64,000 bases of DNA from Armatimonadota bacterium. Lineage in GTDB: Bacteria; Armatimonadota; Zipacnadia; JAUWAU01. The translations under genes were made by a program, and so were the position numbers. The first letter of the stretch is position 1. Each line of letters opens with the position of its first letter. Below the pieces are notes generated by a model that had not been told where the DNA came from, made no database searches, and was given only the letters and a program-made list of their open reading frames with translations. The stretch is from positions 23,899 through 87,898 of the forward strand of contig JAUWAU010000025.1 in NCBI GenBank assembly GCA_030601885.1, read 5' to 3'. Positions 1 to 7,859 of the stretch are shown here, in pieces.

Positions 1-136
1 CGATGAGCAGCGGCGTGCTGCCTTCCACAGCGCGGCCGATGCGCTTGAGCGCCGCATCACTGAACTGCTTCACTGATGCGGGCCCACGGGGCGGCCCGTT
101 CTTGCCATCGCCCGCGTTCCGCCCCGGCCCGAGCAT
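1..136 (-). CDS. N-terminal fragment of an unidentified protein (runs off left edge)
   Basis: Reading leftward from an ATG at 136 the frame stays open for 45 codons to the window edge. The stretch ending VKQFSDAALKRIGRAV looks like ordinary coding sequence; the first ~20 residues are Gly/Pro-rich. There is no clear Shine-Dalgarno; a GTG at 73 is an alternative start. It would be divergent from arsR. No family is recognised and too little is visible to assign a role. Confidence 0.3.
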   Translation of the reverse strand, partial: MLGPGRNAGDGKNGPPRGPASVKQFSDAALKRIGRAVEGSTPLLI

Positions 137-187
137 GCCGCACGGCGCGGGATTTGTAACCCGCGCCACAAGCTCCACTTACGCGGC

Positions 188-217
188 TTGACATCGGAGC
201 ACATCTGAGTATATATC
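188..217 (+). promoter_or_regulatory. Promoter of arsR
   Basis: A perfect TTGACA lies at 188-193 with TATATA (210-215, 16-nt spacer) or TATATC (212-217, 18-nt spacer) as the -10. The -10 overlaps the first operator half-site, as expected for repression by a bound ArsR dimer. Confidence 0.65.
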
Positions 218-230
218 GAATATGTTCGAT
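215..230 (+). promoter_or_regulatory. ArsR operator 1 (inverted repeat)
   Basis: ATCGAA (215-220), four bases, then TTCGAT (225-230) form a perfect inverted repeat, followed by another TTCGAT at 233-238. It lies between the -10 and the arsR start, where ArsR/SmtB repressors typically bind. The same half-sites recur at 624-647 before acr3. Confidence 0.6.
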
Positions 231-247
231 CATTCGATGGAGAGCTG

Positions 248-589
248 ATGATGGACAGCAAGAGGTCGGCGCGAGTGTTTAGCGCTCTGAGCAGCGACAT
301 CCGGCTCAATATCCTGGACCTGGTCTCGGCGCACAAAGAGATGTGCATCTGTGAGCTGGTGGACCAACTCCGGATGAGCCAGGCCAACATCTCCCGGCAT
401 GTGAGCATCCTGCGCGACGCCGGCGTGCTGCTGGACCGCAAGCTCGGGACGTGGGTGCTCGTGCGCGTGGACGAACAGGCTCTCGATGCGGCGCTGCGGG
501 AACTGAGCGACATCGTCCGGGCGAATCACCGCAGATCCGCACAGGAGAATCCGGAGGACAGGCTGGCCAAGCGCTGTGTTGCCGCCTGA
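248..589 (+). CDS. arsR: ArsR/SmtB-family metalloid-responsive repressor
   Basis: A 113-residue winged-helix repressor of the ArsR/SmtB family. Residues 32-38 (MCICELV) resemble the As(III)-binding ELCVCDLC segment of classical ArsR. C33 and C35 are present; the third Cys is replaced by Val38, so metalloid coordination may be two-coordinate or use another Cys such as C110. The recognition helix is SQANISRHVSILRDAGV. GGAG at 239-242 precedes two adjacent ATGs (248 and 251); either could be used. It heads the arsenic-type cluster and is followed at 85 bp by acr3, with operator-like repeats before both genes. It probably releases DNA on arsenite binding; that is family knowledge, not visible here. 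Confidence 0.9.
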   Translation: MMDSKRSARVFSALSSDIRLNILDLVSAHKEMCICELVDQLRMSQANISRHVSILRDAGVLLDRKLGTWVLVRVDEQALDAALRELSDIVRANHRRSAQENPEDRLAKRCVAA

Positions 590-623
590 GCCGCTGGGCC
601 ATCATTTTCTTGCCGACGGACTC

Positions 624-647
624 ATCGAATAATGGCTATATTTCGAT
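624..647 (+). promoter_or_regulatory. ArsR operator 2 upstream of acr3
   Basis: ATCGAA (624-629) and TTCGAT (642-647) repeat the half-sites of operator 1, here 12 bases apart instead of four. The position in the arsR-acr3 gap suggests a second, internal control point. The longer spacing adds roughly one helical turn, so binding mode or affinity may differ. Confidence 0.45.
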
Positions 648-674
648 AGAGGCCCGGTGAGGTGAATCTGGCGC

Positions 675-1751
675 ATGCCCAACTCCGTGGCGAAACGGCT
701 ATCGTTTCTGGACCGCTACCTGACGCTGTGGATCTTTCTGGCAATGGGCGTGGGGGTGGGCGCGGGCTACCTGTGGCCGTACCTGATCCAATCGCTGAAC
801 CAGGCATCCCAGATCGGCACGACGTCCATCCCCATCGCCATCGGCCTCATTCTGATGATGTACCCGCCGCTGGCGAAGGTGAAGTACGAGCAGCTCGGCC
901 AGGTCTTCCGCGACTTCAAGGTGCTCGGCCTGTCGCTGGTCCAGAACTGGCTCATCGGTCCAATACTCATGTTCCTGTTGGCTATCGTCTTCTTGCGCGG
1001 CTACCCCGAGTACATGGTCGGCCTCATCATGATCGGCCTCGCCCGCTGCATCGCCATGGTGATCGTGTGGAACGAGCTGGCGAAGGGCGATAGTGAGTAC
1101 GCCGCCGGCCTGGTGGCGCTTAATTCCATCTTCCAGGTCATTTTCTTCTCCGTGTACGCCTACGTGTTCATCACGGTGCTTCCTCCGCTCTTTGGCCTCG
1201 CCGGGGTGGAAGTGCACGTGACGATTGGCGAGATCGCGAGGAGCGTCTTCATCTACCTCGGGATCCCCTTCCTCGCGGGCATTATCACTCGATTCTCGCT
1301 GATTGCCGCCAAGGGGCGTGAGTGGTACGAGCAGCAGTTCATCCCGCGCATCAGCCCCATCACACTGGTCGCGCTGCTCTTCACCATCGTCGTCATGTTC
1401 TCGCTAAAGGGCGAATACATCGTCACGGTCCCGCTGGACGTGGTGCGCATCGCGATGCCGCTGCTCATCTACTTCGTCGTGATGTTCCTCGTGTCGTTCG
1501 CCATGAGCGCGAAGCTGGGGGCGGACTACCCGAAGAGCGCCACCATCGCCTTCACGGCGGCCAGCAACAACTTCGAGCTGGCCATCGCCGTCGCCGTGGC
1601 CGTCTTTGGCATAGAATCCGGCGCAGCCTTTGCGACTGTCATCGGCCCACTGGTGGAAGTGCCGGTCCTCATAGGCTTGGTGAACGTCGCGCTGTACTTC
1701 CAGCGGCGATACTTCGCCGCGCCAGTGGCTGCGTCGGAGACGCCCGCATGA
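675..1751 (+). CDS. acr3: Arsenite efflux permease Acr3
   Basis: A 358-residue, about ten-helix membrane protein of the Acr3 (BART superfamily) arsenite exporters. Hallmarks are the N-terminal LTLWIFLAMGVGVGAGY helix, the conserved Cys at residue 125 in GLARCIAMVIVWNELA, and the late AASNNFELAIAVAVA segment; the Cys and the Glu are the functionally required residues in studied Acr3 proteins. Full length for the family. It exports As(OH)3 from the cytoplasm using the proton gradient. A purine-rich GGTGAGGTG stretch about 10 nt upstream can serve as ribosome site. It lies downstream of arsR and probably within its regulon. Confidence 0.95.
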   Translation: MPNSVAKRLSFLDRYLTLWIFLAMGVGVGAGYLWPYLIQSLNQASQIGTTSIPIAIGLILMMYPPLAKVKYEQLGQVFRDFKVLGLSLVQNWLIGPILMFLLAIVFLRGYPEYMVGLIMIGLARCIAMVIVWNELAKGDSEYAAGLVALNSIFQVIFFSVYAYVFITVLPPLFGLAGVEVHVTIGEIARSVFIYLGIPFLAGIITRFSLIAAKGREWYEQQFIPRISPITLVALLFTIVVMFSLKGEYIVTVPLDVVRIAMPLLIYFVVMFLVSFAMSAKLGADYPKSATIAFTAASNNFELAIAVAVAVFGIESGAAFATVIGPLVEVPVLIGLVNVALYFQRRYFAAPVAASETPA

Positions 1752-1793
1752 TCGCCAACCGGTGTCATCGCACCGTGTCACGGGAGGCACGAA

Positions 1794-2351
1794 ATGCCCT
1801 ATCCGAGGCAACACCGAAGCGCCAAGCGCCTCGCAAGGTGGGCCCTACTCGCGATGGCGATGGGCGCAGCATCCGCAGTCGCAGCGCCGGATGCTGCAGA
1901 ACTGAAGGTGGGAGCGAAAGCTCCGGAGTTCACTCTAAAGGACATCAAGGGCAAGACCTATGCCCTGAAGGACTATCGCGGCAAGAAAGTCGTCTTGCTC
2001 GACTTTGGGCGATTCATGTGCCGACCGTGCCAGTACGTGGTGCAACGCCTGGAGAAGCTGCAGCGGAGGTACAAGGACAAGGGCGTCCAGATATTCTCAG
2101 TCAACTTGGATGGACCGTTCGCCGAGCGCGTGGTTCCGATGGGGATCGAGCACTTCCAATTGACGTTTCCAGTCATCTTGGACAGCGACTTCAAGGTTGC
2201 GGAATCGTACAAAGTCGAGACGATACCCTACCTGGTCCTGATCGACACAAAGGGCGTCGTCCGATTCACCCACGTCGTACGCGACCCGGAGTTCGAGAAG
2301 ACGCTCGTGGACCAGATCGATAAGTATCGCCCGAAAGAAAAGAAACAGTGA
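1794..2351 (+). CDS. Secreted TlpA/peroxiredoxin-like thioredoxin-fold protein
   Basis: 185 residues. A basic N-terminus and Ala-rich hydrophobic stretch ending near residue 31 look like a signal peptide, so the protein should be periplasmic. The mature part is an AhpC/TSA-Redoxin-type thioredoxin fold: VGAKAPEFTLKDIKGK, active site CRPC (C76, C79) and the cis-Pro loop ETIPYLVLID. It is probably a thiol-disulfide oxidoreductase, a periplasmic partner for the CcdA-like protein encoded at 7143. It follows acr3 by 42 bp, suggesting cotranscription. The substrate is unknown; the arsenic context suggests protecting or re-reducing thiols. Confidence 0.82.
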   Translation: MPYPRQHRSAKRLARWALLAMAMGAASAVAAPDAAELKVGAKAPEFTLKDIKGKTYALKDYRGKKVVLLDFGRFMCRPCQYVVQRLEKLQRRYKDKGVQIFSVNLDGPFAERVVPMGIEHFQLTFPVILDSDFKVAESYKVETIPYLVLIDTKGVVRFTHVVRDPEFEKTLVDQIDKYRPKEKKQ

Positions 2352-2406
2352 GACATGGCGCGGCCTCATCGCATCCGGCGCGGCTCGGATAGGAGGGGCA
2401 CTGAGA

Positions 2407-2901
2407 ATGTCGGTCGTGACAGTTCGGAAGCCGCAGGAGGAGATAGAGGCTCTGCTGCGCGAGACAGCAGCGGAAAGCCTGTACGTACTGGGCTGCGGCA
2501 AGTGCGCGAAGGTGAGCCGAACCGGTGGCACCGAGCAGGTGATCGCTATGCGCGAGGCGCTGGCCGCGAAAGTGTTCTCGCTCGTTTCGGCAGACGACGC
2601 GCCGCTGGCAATCGAAGATGGCGCCTGCGACCCGGAGGCCGTCCAGCAGGCTGCTGACCGGCTCCGCCCGTTGGACTTTGACGTGGTGTTGGTGCTCGCC
2701 TGCGGGGCGGGGCTCAAATGTGTACAGGACGCCCTCCCGGACCTCACGATCATTCCGGCGCTCAACACCCTCGGGCCGGGAGTGACCGAGAAGCTTGCGT
2801 GTCTCGCCTGCGGAGACTGCAACTTCAGCGAGGGGCGCTGCAACATGCTGTCCGTCGTCGATGAGGCCAGGACGCGCCTTCACGAGTCGTATGGCTGTTG
2901 A
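2407..2901 (+). CDS. MetV-like protein (methylenetetrahydrofolate reductase C-terminal family)
   Basis: 164 residues resembling the MTHFR C-terminal family (PF12225) that partners MetF in anaerobes. An early LGCGKCAKVSRTGG segment (C30, C33), a central ACGAGLKCV and a terminal CLACGDCNFSEGRC give many Cys residues able to bind Zn or an Fe-S cluster. In acetogens MetV pairs with MetF in folate C1 reduction, but no metF lies nearby. In this island it may be a redox or electron-transfer accessory. A GGAGG-type site at about 2391-2396 supports the ATG at 2407. Family call fairly secure, role uncertain. Confidence 0.7.
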   Translation: MSVVTVRKPQEEIEALLRETAAESLYVLGCGKCAKVSRTGGTEQVIAMREALAAKVFSLVSADDAPLAIEDGACDPEAVQQAADRLRPLDFDVVLVLACGAGLKCVQDALPDLTIIPALNTLGPGVTEKLACLACGDCNFSEGRCNMLSVVDEARTRLHESYGC

Positions 2902-3128
2902 ATCTGGTGCTGCAGACGATGAAGAGCGGGTCCGTACGCGGTCACGACCGGTTCGATCCGAACGAGCGCGTAGTGGATGGGGATGACGCGCGCCAGAGCA
3001 CAGTCGGTCTCAACTTCTTCCTGTGCGGTCGTCGAGACAAGCTCCAGGTGGACTACGTGTGGAAGCACGAACGCCTCGAATCGGTGGACAACGATGCGCT
3101 GCCGGTGCAGTCTCAGACGTTCTTATGA
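2898..3128 (+). pseudogene. C-terminal remnant of an outer-membrane porin (OprO/OprP-like)
   Basis: The 76-codon frame has the signature of the last beta-strands of phosphate-selective-type porins: STVGLNFFLCGRRDKLQVDY, then a charged turn and a final short strand. No signal peptide or barrel body is present; the upstream sequence is occupied by the MetV-like gene, whose stop overlaps the TTG at 2898. It therefore looks like a 5'-truncated gene. A complete diderm porin would be about 400 residues. It may be left over from a deletion joining the MetV-like gene to the cytochrome gene. Confidence 0.55.
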
Positions 3129-3155
3129 TACTGGGGCCTTCAGGGGTGAGCCCGT

Positions 3156-4964
3156 ATGACAGGAATTCGGAGAGGAGTGCGCTTGGCCGGAAGCCTCTCT
3201 GCAGCATTGGGGCTGCTGGTGATGTCGCTGCTGCTTCTTGGCGCTGGCCCCCCCGGCACATCCCCACCGACCCGCATGTCCCGTTCACCGGCGGACGGCG
3301 TTGCGACGCCTGCGCTGTCGCAGCAGGCCCAGGCGCACGTGCCGATCCAGCTCCTTGATGCGGCCGGAAGGCCCGTAGACACCGGCACCGCGGACCCCGA
3401 GCCCTACAGCCCGCGGATGACCTGCGGCGGCTGTCATAGCTACGACACCATATCGCAGGGCTATCACTTCCAGTTGGGTGCCGACAGTATCGCTGACGAC
3501 TACGGCGCCAAGACCGGAAAGCCCTGGATTCTCTCAGACGGCATGATGGGACGCCAGTTCCACATGTCGTACAAGTCACTCGCGAAGAAGAGCAACTCGG
3601 CCCAGTCAGAAATCGCGACCACGCCGTACCAGTTCGCCCAGACGTGCGGGAAGTGCCATCCCGGCGGCGGACTGATGGAGCGAGACCGGGACGGCGAGCG
3701 ATACGATCTGCGCCAGCAGGCACATCCGGAGCTAGCCGCGAGCCTCGACGGGGATTACCACAACGCCGCATGGGACCGTTCCGGCGTGCTTGAGATCGAC
3801 TGCCTGCTGTGCCACCAGTCCAACTACCACGCGGAGGCGAGGCTGTCGCAACTGACCCAAGGCAACTTGAAGTGGGCGGCGACCGCCGGTGCGGGCCTCG
3901 GAGTTGTCAAGGGCGCGGTCAACTCCGGTGACAGCCCGACGCTATCCTACCGTACGCACCTGTTCCATAACGGGAAGGTCGAACTCGACATAGCAGACCC
4001 AGCCGACCGCAATTGCTTGTTCTGCCACGCGGAGGCGGAGGTCAAGAAGCGTGGTCACGTCTGGGATGGTCGGAACGACGATGTACATACGGCGGCGGGC
4101 CTGCACTGCGTGAGTTGCCACACCGCCGGTCTCGACCACCAGATGCTCAAGGGCCGGTCCAACGAAGTGATGGTACGCAATGACTTGGACAGTGCCGCTC
4201 AATCCTGCGAGTCGTGCCATACCCAAGGCCGCCTCGGCGCAGCCAAGCCCGCCCACAAGACGCTGCCGGCGACGCATCTGGAGCGGATTGCCTGCGTCAC
4301 GTGCCACGTCCGCGATGCCAACGTCACGGCGGTGCTCGCCGTGGACACGACCACCGGCAGCACCATGAGTATCGCAACGGCTAAACAGGCCAGGAAGTTC
4401 GGGGAGTCGGTCGCATGGCGACCCGCGTATTTCAGGCTCGATGACGGGAAGCTATACGCAGGCAACGCCCTGCTGCCCGTTTGGTGGGGCAACAGAACAG
4501 CCCGGGTAATACACCCTCTGCTGCTCCGCGAGACGCGGCACGCGTATGAGAAGGTCAAGCACGTGATCGCCGACGATAGTGGCGATGGCAAGGTCGAGGC
4601 GAATAAGGAGTCAGAGATCAAGGCGATGCTCGCGGCTCTGCGAGATTCTCTGCAGGGGGGCCGCTTCAAGCAGATCACGCCCGTCTACGTCAAAGGGCAC
4701 ACAGTCTATGAACTGAAACAAGGACTACTGACAGCGGCCCCCCACCGCCAAGCATCTCCGCTGCGCTGGACCTTTAGCCACAACGTCTCTCCGGCGCGCA
4801 AGGCTCTAGGGGCGGGCGCTTGCACGGATTGCCATGGCCCGGACTCGACTTTTTTCACTGGGCCCGTCGTGACTGACCCGTACGGAGACCACGGGCAACG
4901 TGTGACGCTGCCTATGTGGCGGTATCTGGGTCTGAAACCGGAGGCGATCAAGGGCAGCACGTAG
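3156..4964 (+). CDS. Secreted octahaem c-type cytochrome
   Basis: 602 residues with an N-terminal hydrophobic export segment (about residues 8-31). Eight CXXCH haem motifs are visible: CGGCH (90), CGKCH (164), CLLCH (216), CLFCH (287), CVSCH (318), CESCH (351), CVTCH (380) and a C-terminal CTDCH. This makes an extracytoplasmic eight-haem cytochrome, resembling the multihaem proteins that hand electrons to terminal oxidants outside the inner membrane. I cannot match it to a named octahaem enzyme such as Otr or Hao; a 120-residue haem-free stretch precedes the last motif. Set among Acr3, thioredoxins and CcdA it may link respiration to arsenic or thiol redox chemistry, but that is inference. 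Confidence 0.88.
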   Translation: MTGIRRGVRLAGSLSAALGLLVMSLLLLGAGPPGTSPPTRMSRSPADGVATPALSQQAQAHVPIQLLDAAGRPVDTGTADPEPYSPRMTCGGCHSYDTISQGYHFQLGADSIADDYGAKTGKPWILSDGMMGRQFHMSYKSLAKKSNSAQSEIATTPYQFAQTCGKCHPGGGLMERDRDGERYDLRQQAHPELAASLDGDYHNAAWDRSGVLEIDCLLCHQSNYHAEARLSQLTQGNLKWAATAGAGLGVVKGAVNSGDSPTLSYRTHLFHNGKVELDIADPADRNCLFCHAEAEVKKRGHVWDGRNDDVHTAAGLHCVSCHTAGLDHQMLKGRSNEVMVRNDLDSAAQSCESCHTQGRLGAAKPAHKTLPATHLERIACVTCHVRDANVTAVLAVDTTTGSTMSIATAKQARKFGESVAWRPAYFRLDDGKLYAGNALLPVWWGNRTARVIHPLLLRETRHAYEKVKHVIADDSGDGKVEANKESEIKAMLAALRDSLQGGRFKQITPVYVKGHTVYELKQGLLTAAPHRQASPLRWTFSHNVSPARKALGAGACTDCHGPDSTFFTGPVVTDPYGDHGQRVTLPMWRYLGLKPEAIKGST

Positions 4965-5109
4965 CGAAACCTATTGCGCTGCCTCGCCGACCCAGCCACC
5001 AACTTGGCTGGCGGCCGAGTTGGCTGCGGTGTCCAAGGGACGCCAAAGTGGAGCCCAGTCAGCCTATCTCTGCGTCACAGATTAGCACAGAGTCGGATGG
5101 TCACTGCAC

Positions 5110-6279
5110 ATGCGCGATAATTGGAAGAAGCTGCTGCTGTTCGTAGCCGTATTCCTTGCCGCGTACTTCCTGCCCGTGCATCACCACAGAGTCCAGAGCG
5201 CCATCTTGGACGCCTTCGTGATGCTCAATGACTACGCGCAGAAACACGTCCTGTTCTGCCTGGTGCCCGCCTTCTTCATCGCCGGGGCCATCGCCGTTTT
5301 CGTTAGCCAGGCATCGGTGCTGAAGTACTTCGGCGCACAGGCCAGCAAGTGGCTCGCCTACAGCGTCGCGTCGGTTTCGGGCACCATCCTGGCCGTCTGC
5401 TCCTGCACGGTGCTGCCCCTGTTCGCCGGCATCTACACCCGCGGCGCGGGGATCGGCCCGGCGACTGCATTCCTGTACTCCGGCCCGGCCATCAACGTCC
5501 TGGCCATCATCCTCACGGCCCGCGTGCTCGGTGTCGAGTTGGGCATCGGGCGCGCGGTAGGCGCCGTGATATTCGCCGTCGTCATCGGCCTGCTGATGTC
5601 GCTGTTCTTCGGCCGGGAGGAGCGGGAGCGCCTCGACGATATCGCCGTCGGCGAGGAAGCCGACGGCCGCCCCTTGTGGCTGAACGGACTCTACTTCCTG
5701 ACGATGGTGCTCATCCTCATCTTCGCTGCCTGGGCGAAGCCGGCGACCCCCCATGGGTTTTGGGCAGCCGTCTACCGTATTCACTGGTATCCCACTCTCG
5801 CACTGCTCATAGTCCTGGCGCTTATGCTCAGAGCGTGGTTCACGCGGGACGAACTGAAGGCGTGGACGGGATCCACCTGGGAGTTCACCGCGCAGATTCT
5901 GCCGCTGCTGTTCGGCGGCGTGCTCGCAGCCGGGCTTCTCTTGGGAATGCCCGGCACCGACCACGGCTTGATACCGTCCGAGCACGTGGAGGGCCTCGTG
6001 GGCGGCAATTCGATCCGCGCCAACTTCTTCGCCTCGATAGTCGGGGCGTTCATGTACTTCGCCACTCTCACGGAGGTGCCCATCCTGCAGGGCCTGATGG
6101 GGAGCGGCATGGGCAAGGGCCCAGCGCTCGCACTGCTGCTTGCCGGGCCGGCTCTGTCTCTGCCTAACATGCTCGTGATCCGGAGCGTTATGGGCACGAG
6201 AAAGACCGCCGTGTTCGTAGCGCTCGTTGTGATCATGGCCACCCTCACGGGCATCGTGTTTGGGTGGCTGACGGCTTAA
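5110..6279 (+). CDS. ArsP/YraQ-type (DUF318) permease
   Basis: 389 residues, about nine to ten membrane helices, of the ArsP_1 permease family (PF03773). Signature segments are VCSCTVLPLFAGIYTRG (C97, C99) and GPATAFLYSGPAINVLAI, mirrored late in the protein by GPALALLLAGPALSLPNML; a charged cytoplasmic loop divides the halves. Characterised ArsP members export trivalent organoarsenicals such as methylarsenite, while related proteins are implicated in other metal or redox roles. The 145-bp gap before it has no obvious terminator. In this cluster export of a methylated or thiol-bound arsenical is the simplest reading; the substrate is not provable from sequence. Confidence 0.85.
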   Translation: MRDNWKKLLLFVAVFLAAYFLPVHHHRVQSAILDAFVMLNDYAQKHVLFCLVPAFFIAGAIAVFVSQASVLKYFGAQASKWLAYSVASVSGTILAVCSCTVLPLFAGIYTRGAGIGPATAFLYSGPAINVLAIILTARVLGVELGIGRAVGAVIFAVVIGLLMSLFFGREERERLDDIAVGEEADGRPLWLNGLYFLTMVLILIFAAWAKPATPHGFWAAVYRIHWYPTLALLIVLALMLRAWFTRDELKAWTGSTWEFTAQILPLLFGGVLAAGLLLGMPGTDHGLIPSEHVEGLVGGNSIRANFFASIVGAFMYFATLTEVPILQGLMGSGMGKGPALALLLAGPALSLPNMLVIRSVMGTRKTAVFVALVVIMATLTGIVFGWLTA

Positions 6280-6321
6280 TGGCGGGCCAGCGGTTCGCCG
6301 ACGTTCAGGAGGAGTGTCGAG

Positions 6322-6570
6322 ATGAAGCTCACCGTGTATGGTCCCGGCTGTCCCCGATGTGAGAAGACGGCAGAAGTCGTGCGGGAGGCGGCAAAACAGG
6401 CCGGCGTTGAGGCGGAGGTGGAAAAGGTCACCGATGTCGGCGAGATGGCGAAAGCCGGCGTGCTCATGACCCCGGCGCTCGCCATCGACGGCAAAGTCGT
6501 CATCAGCGGCAAGGTCCCCGAGGTGTCCGAGGTCGTATCCCACATCACCTCGGCCACGGCGCAGCAGTAG
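6322..6570 (+). CDS. Small glutaredoxin/thioredoxin-like protein (TM0996/MTH895 type)
   Basis: 82 residues with a minimal thioredoxin fold: KLTVYGPGCPRCEKT at the start (active site C10-P-R-C13), then a short helix and the cis-Pro segment VLMTPALAIDGKVV. Members of this cytoplasmic 'redox-active disulfide protein' family are routinely found beside ArsP-type permeases. AGGAGG just upstream (about 6308-6313) supports the start. It likely delivers or accepts electrons for the neighbouring permease or CcdA-like protein. Confidence 0.85.
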   Translation: MKLTVYGPGCPRCEKTAEVVREAAKQAGVEAEVEKVTDVGEMAKAGVLMTPALAIDGKVVISGKVPEVSEVVSHITSATAQQ

Positions 6571-6629
6571 GCAAGTCTGCCGCATCTCCCAGCGTAGAGT
6601 TGTGAGCCGGCTATTCGGAGGAATAACCA

Positions 6630-7142
6630 ATGAGCGAGAAGGCTTATAAAACGACGGTCATCGTGATCGTCCTGGCAATCATCGGGGCCGGCGCGTGGTG
6701 GAAGCTGAGCCAGCGCGGCTTGCGCGAAAGCCTGTCCCGCCAGAGCTCGAGGAGCTCGTCGGCCGAAGCCCCATCGGCCGCTCCTGCTTCCGGAGAGGCG
6801 CAGTTACCGGCTGTCGAAGAGCGTGCCGGCGACGCAAAGCAACCCAGCAGCGATGAGCCCGCCAAAGCGCTGCCTGCAGTTATCGACCTGGGCATGGGCA
6901 GGTGCATCCCGTGCAAGGCGATGAAGCCAATCCTCGAAGAGCTGGCCAACGAGTACCGGGGCCGTGCGAGGATTGAGATCATTGACATCGGGGAGCGTCC
7001 TGAGGCGGCTGAGCAGTATAAGGTCATGCTGATTCCGACGCAGGTGTTCGTCGATGCCACCGGCACGGAGCTCTACCGTCACGAGGGCTTCATGTCGAAG
7101 GAAGACATCGTTGCCAAGCTCGCCGAAATGGGAGTGGAGTAG
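6630..7142 (+). CDS. Membrane-anchored thioredoxin-fold protein
   Basis: 170 residues: one N-terminal membrane helix (about 8-24), a Ser/Ala-rich linker to about residue 80, then a thioredoxin domain with active site CIPC (C92, C95) in LGMGRCIPCKAMKPIL and cis-Pro motif MLIPTQVFVD. The anchor places the domain in the periplasm. It is followed without any gap by the CcdA-like gene (TAG 7140-7142, GTG 7143), a strong sign of coupled translation and partnership: the CcdA-like protein passes electrons across the membrane and this domain receives them. Confidence 0.88.
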   Translation: MSEKAYKTTVIVIVLAIIGAGAWWKLSQRGLRESLSRQSSRSSSAEAPSAAPASGEAQLPAVEERAGDAKQPSSDEPAKALPAVIDLGMGRCIPCKAMKPILEELANEYRGRARIEIIDIGERPEAAEQYKVMLIPTQVFVDATGTELYRHEGFMSKEDIVAKLAEMGVE

Positions 7143-7838
7143 GTGGAGTCCTTCGCCGAGACCGTCCAGCAGATCATCCAGCACAGCCCGTGGCTTGCCC
7201 TTGGCGCCGTGTTCCTCGGCGGGCTGCTGACGGCGTCGAATCCCTGCGTGCTCGCCGTCATCCCCTTGAGCATTGCATACGTGGGTGGGAGCGAAGGCGC
7301 AACGAACTGGAAGCGGTCGCTGGGCTTCAGTCTCTGCATGGCCCTCGGAGTTTCGCTCACCTTTGCCGTGCTTGGGGTGCTCGCCAGCCTGCTGGGCGGG
7401 GTGGTGGGCGGCGACCGACGCGTCTGGACATGGCTCGTGGGTGGTGTGTGTCTGGTGATGGGCCTGCACCTTATGGGCGTTCTGAACTTCCAGATCCCAG
7501 CAGTTGCCAGAGTCCAGCCCGCCACCCGCGGCGCCTTGGGCGCCTTCTTGCTCGGTGTGCTATTCGGCCTCGTCTCTACGCCGTGCGCCGGGCCCATCCT
7601 CGTCGTGCTACTGGCCTACCTGAGCACCCAGGGCAGCAGCCCGATCTACGGGGGCGCTCTGCTATTGACCTACGGGATGGGCCACTGCGCGCTGATCATG
7701 GTGGCGGGCACATCGATGGGCGCAGCCCGGAGCATGCTGGAAAGTCGCCGGCTGGCCAAATGGACGGACCTGTGCAAGAAGATCGCCGGCGGCGTTATCG
7801 TGGCCGTCGGTGTCTACTTCCTATTGCAGGCCATGTAG
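7143..7838 (+). CDS. CcdA/DsbD-type transmembrane thiol electron carrier
   Basis: 231 residues and six membrane helices, the size of CcdA. The two functional cysteines are in TASNPCVLAVIP (C35) and LVSTPCAGPILVV, each in the Pro-Cys context of the DsbD/CcdA transmembrane domain. It shuttles reducing equivalents from cytoplasmic thioredoxin to periplasmic thiol proteins, here plausibly the anchored thioredoxin just upstream and the TlpA-like protein at 1794; apocytochrome haem-binding cysteines of the octahaem protein are another possible client. The GTG start abuts the previous stop. It ends the arsenic-type operon, 21 bp from a convergent macro-domain gene. Confidence 0.92.
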   Translation: MESFAETVQQIIQHSPWLALGAVFLGGLLTASNPCVLAVIPLSIAYVGGSEGATNWKRSLGFSLCMALGVSLTFAVLGVLASLLGGVVGGDRRVWTWLVGGVCLVMGLHLMGVLNFQIPAVARVQPATRGALGAFLLGVLFGLVSTPCAGPILVVLLAYLSTQGSSPIYGGALLLTYGMGHCALIMVAGTSMGAARSMLESRRLAKWTDLCKKIAGGVIVAVGVYFLLQAM

Positions 7839-7859
7839 GCTGCGCGCCGAACAGGGGAA

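Noticed and set aside
5101..6630. 509-codon minus-strand frame opposite the permease
   Set aside because: Composition is that of a high-GC shadow (His/Arg/Glu-rich), while the plus strand encodes a clear ArsP-type permease and a thioredoxin.
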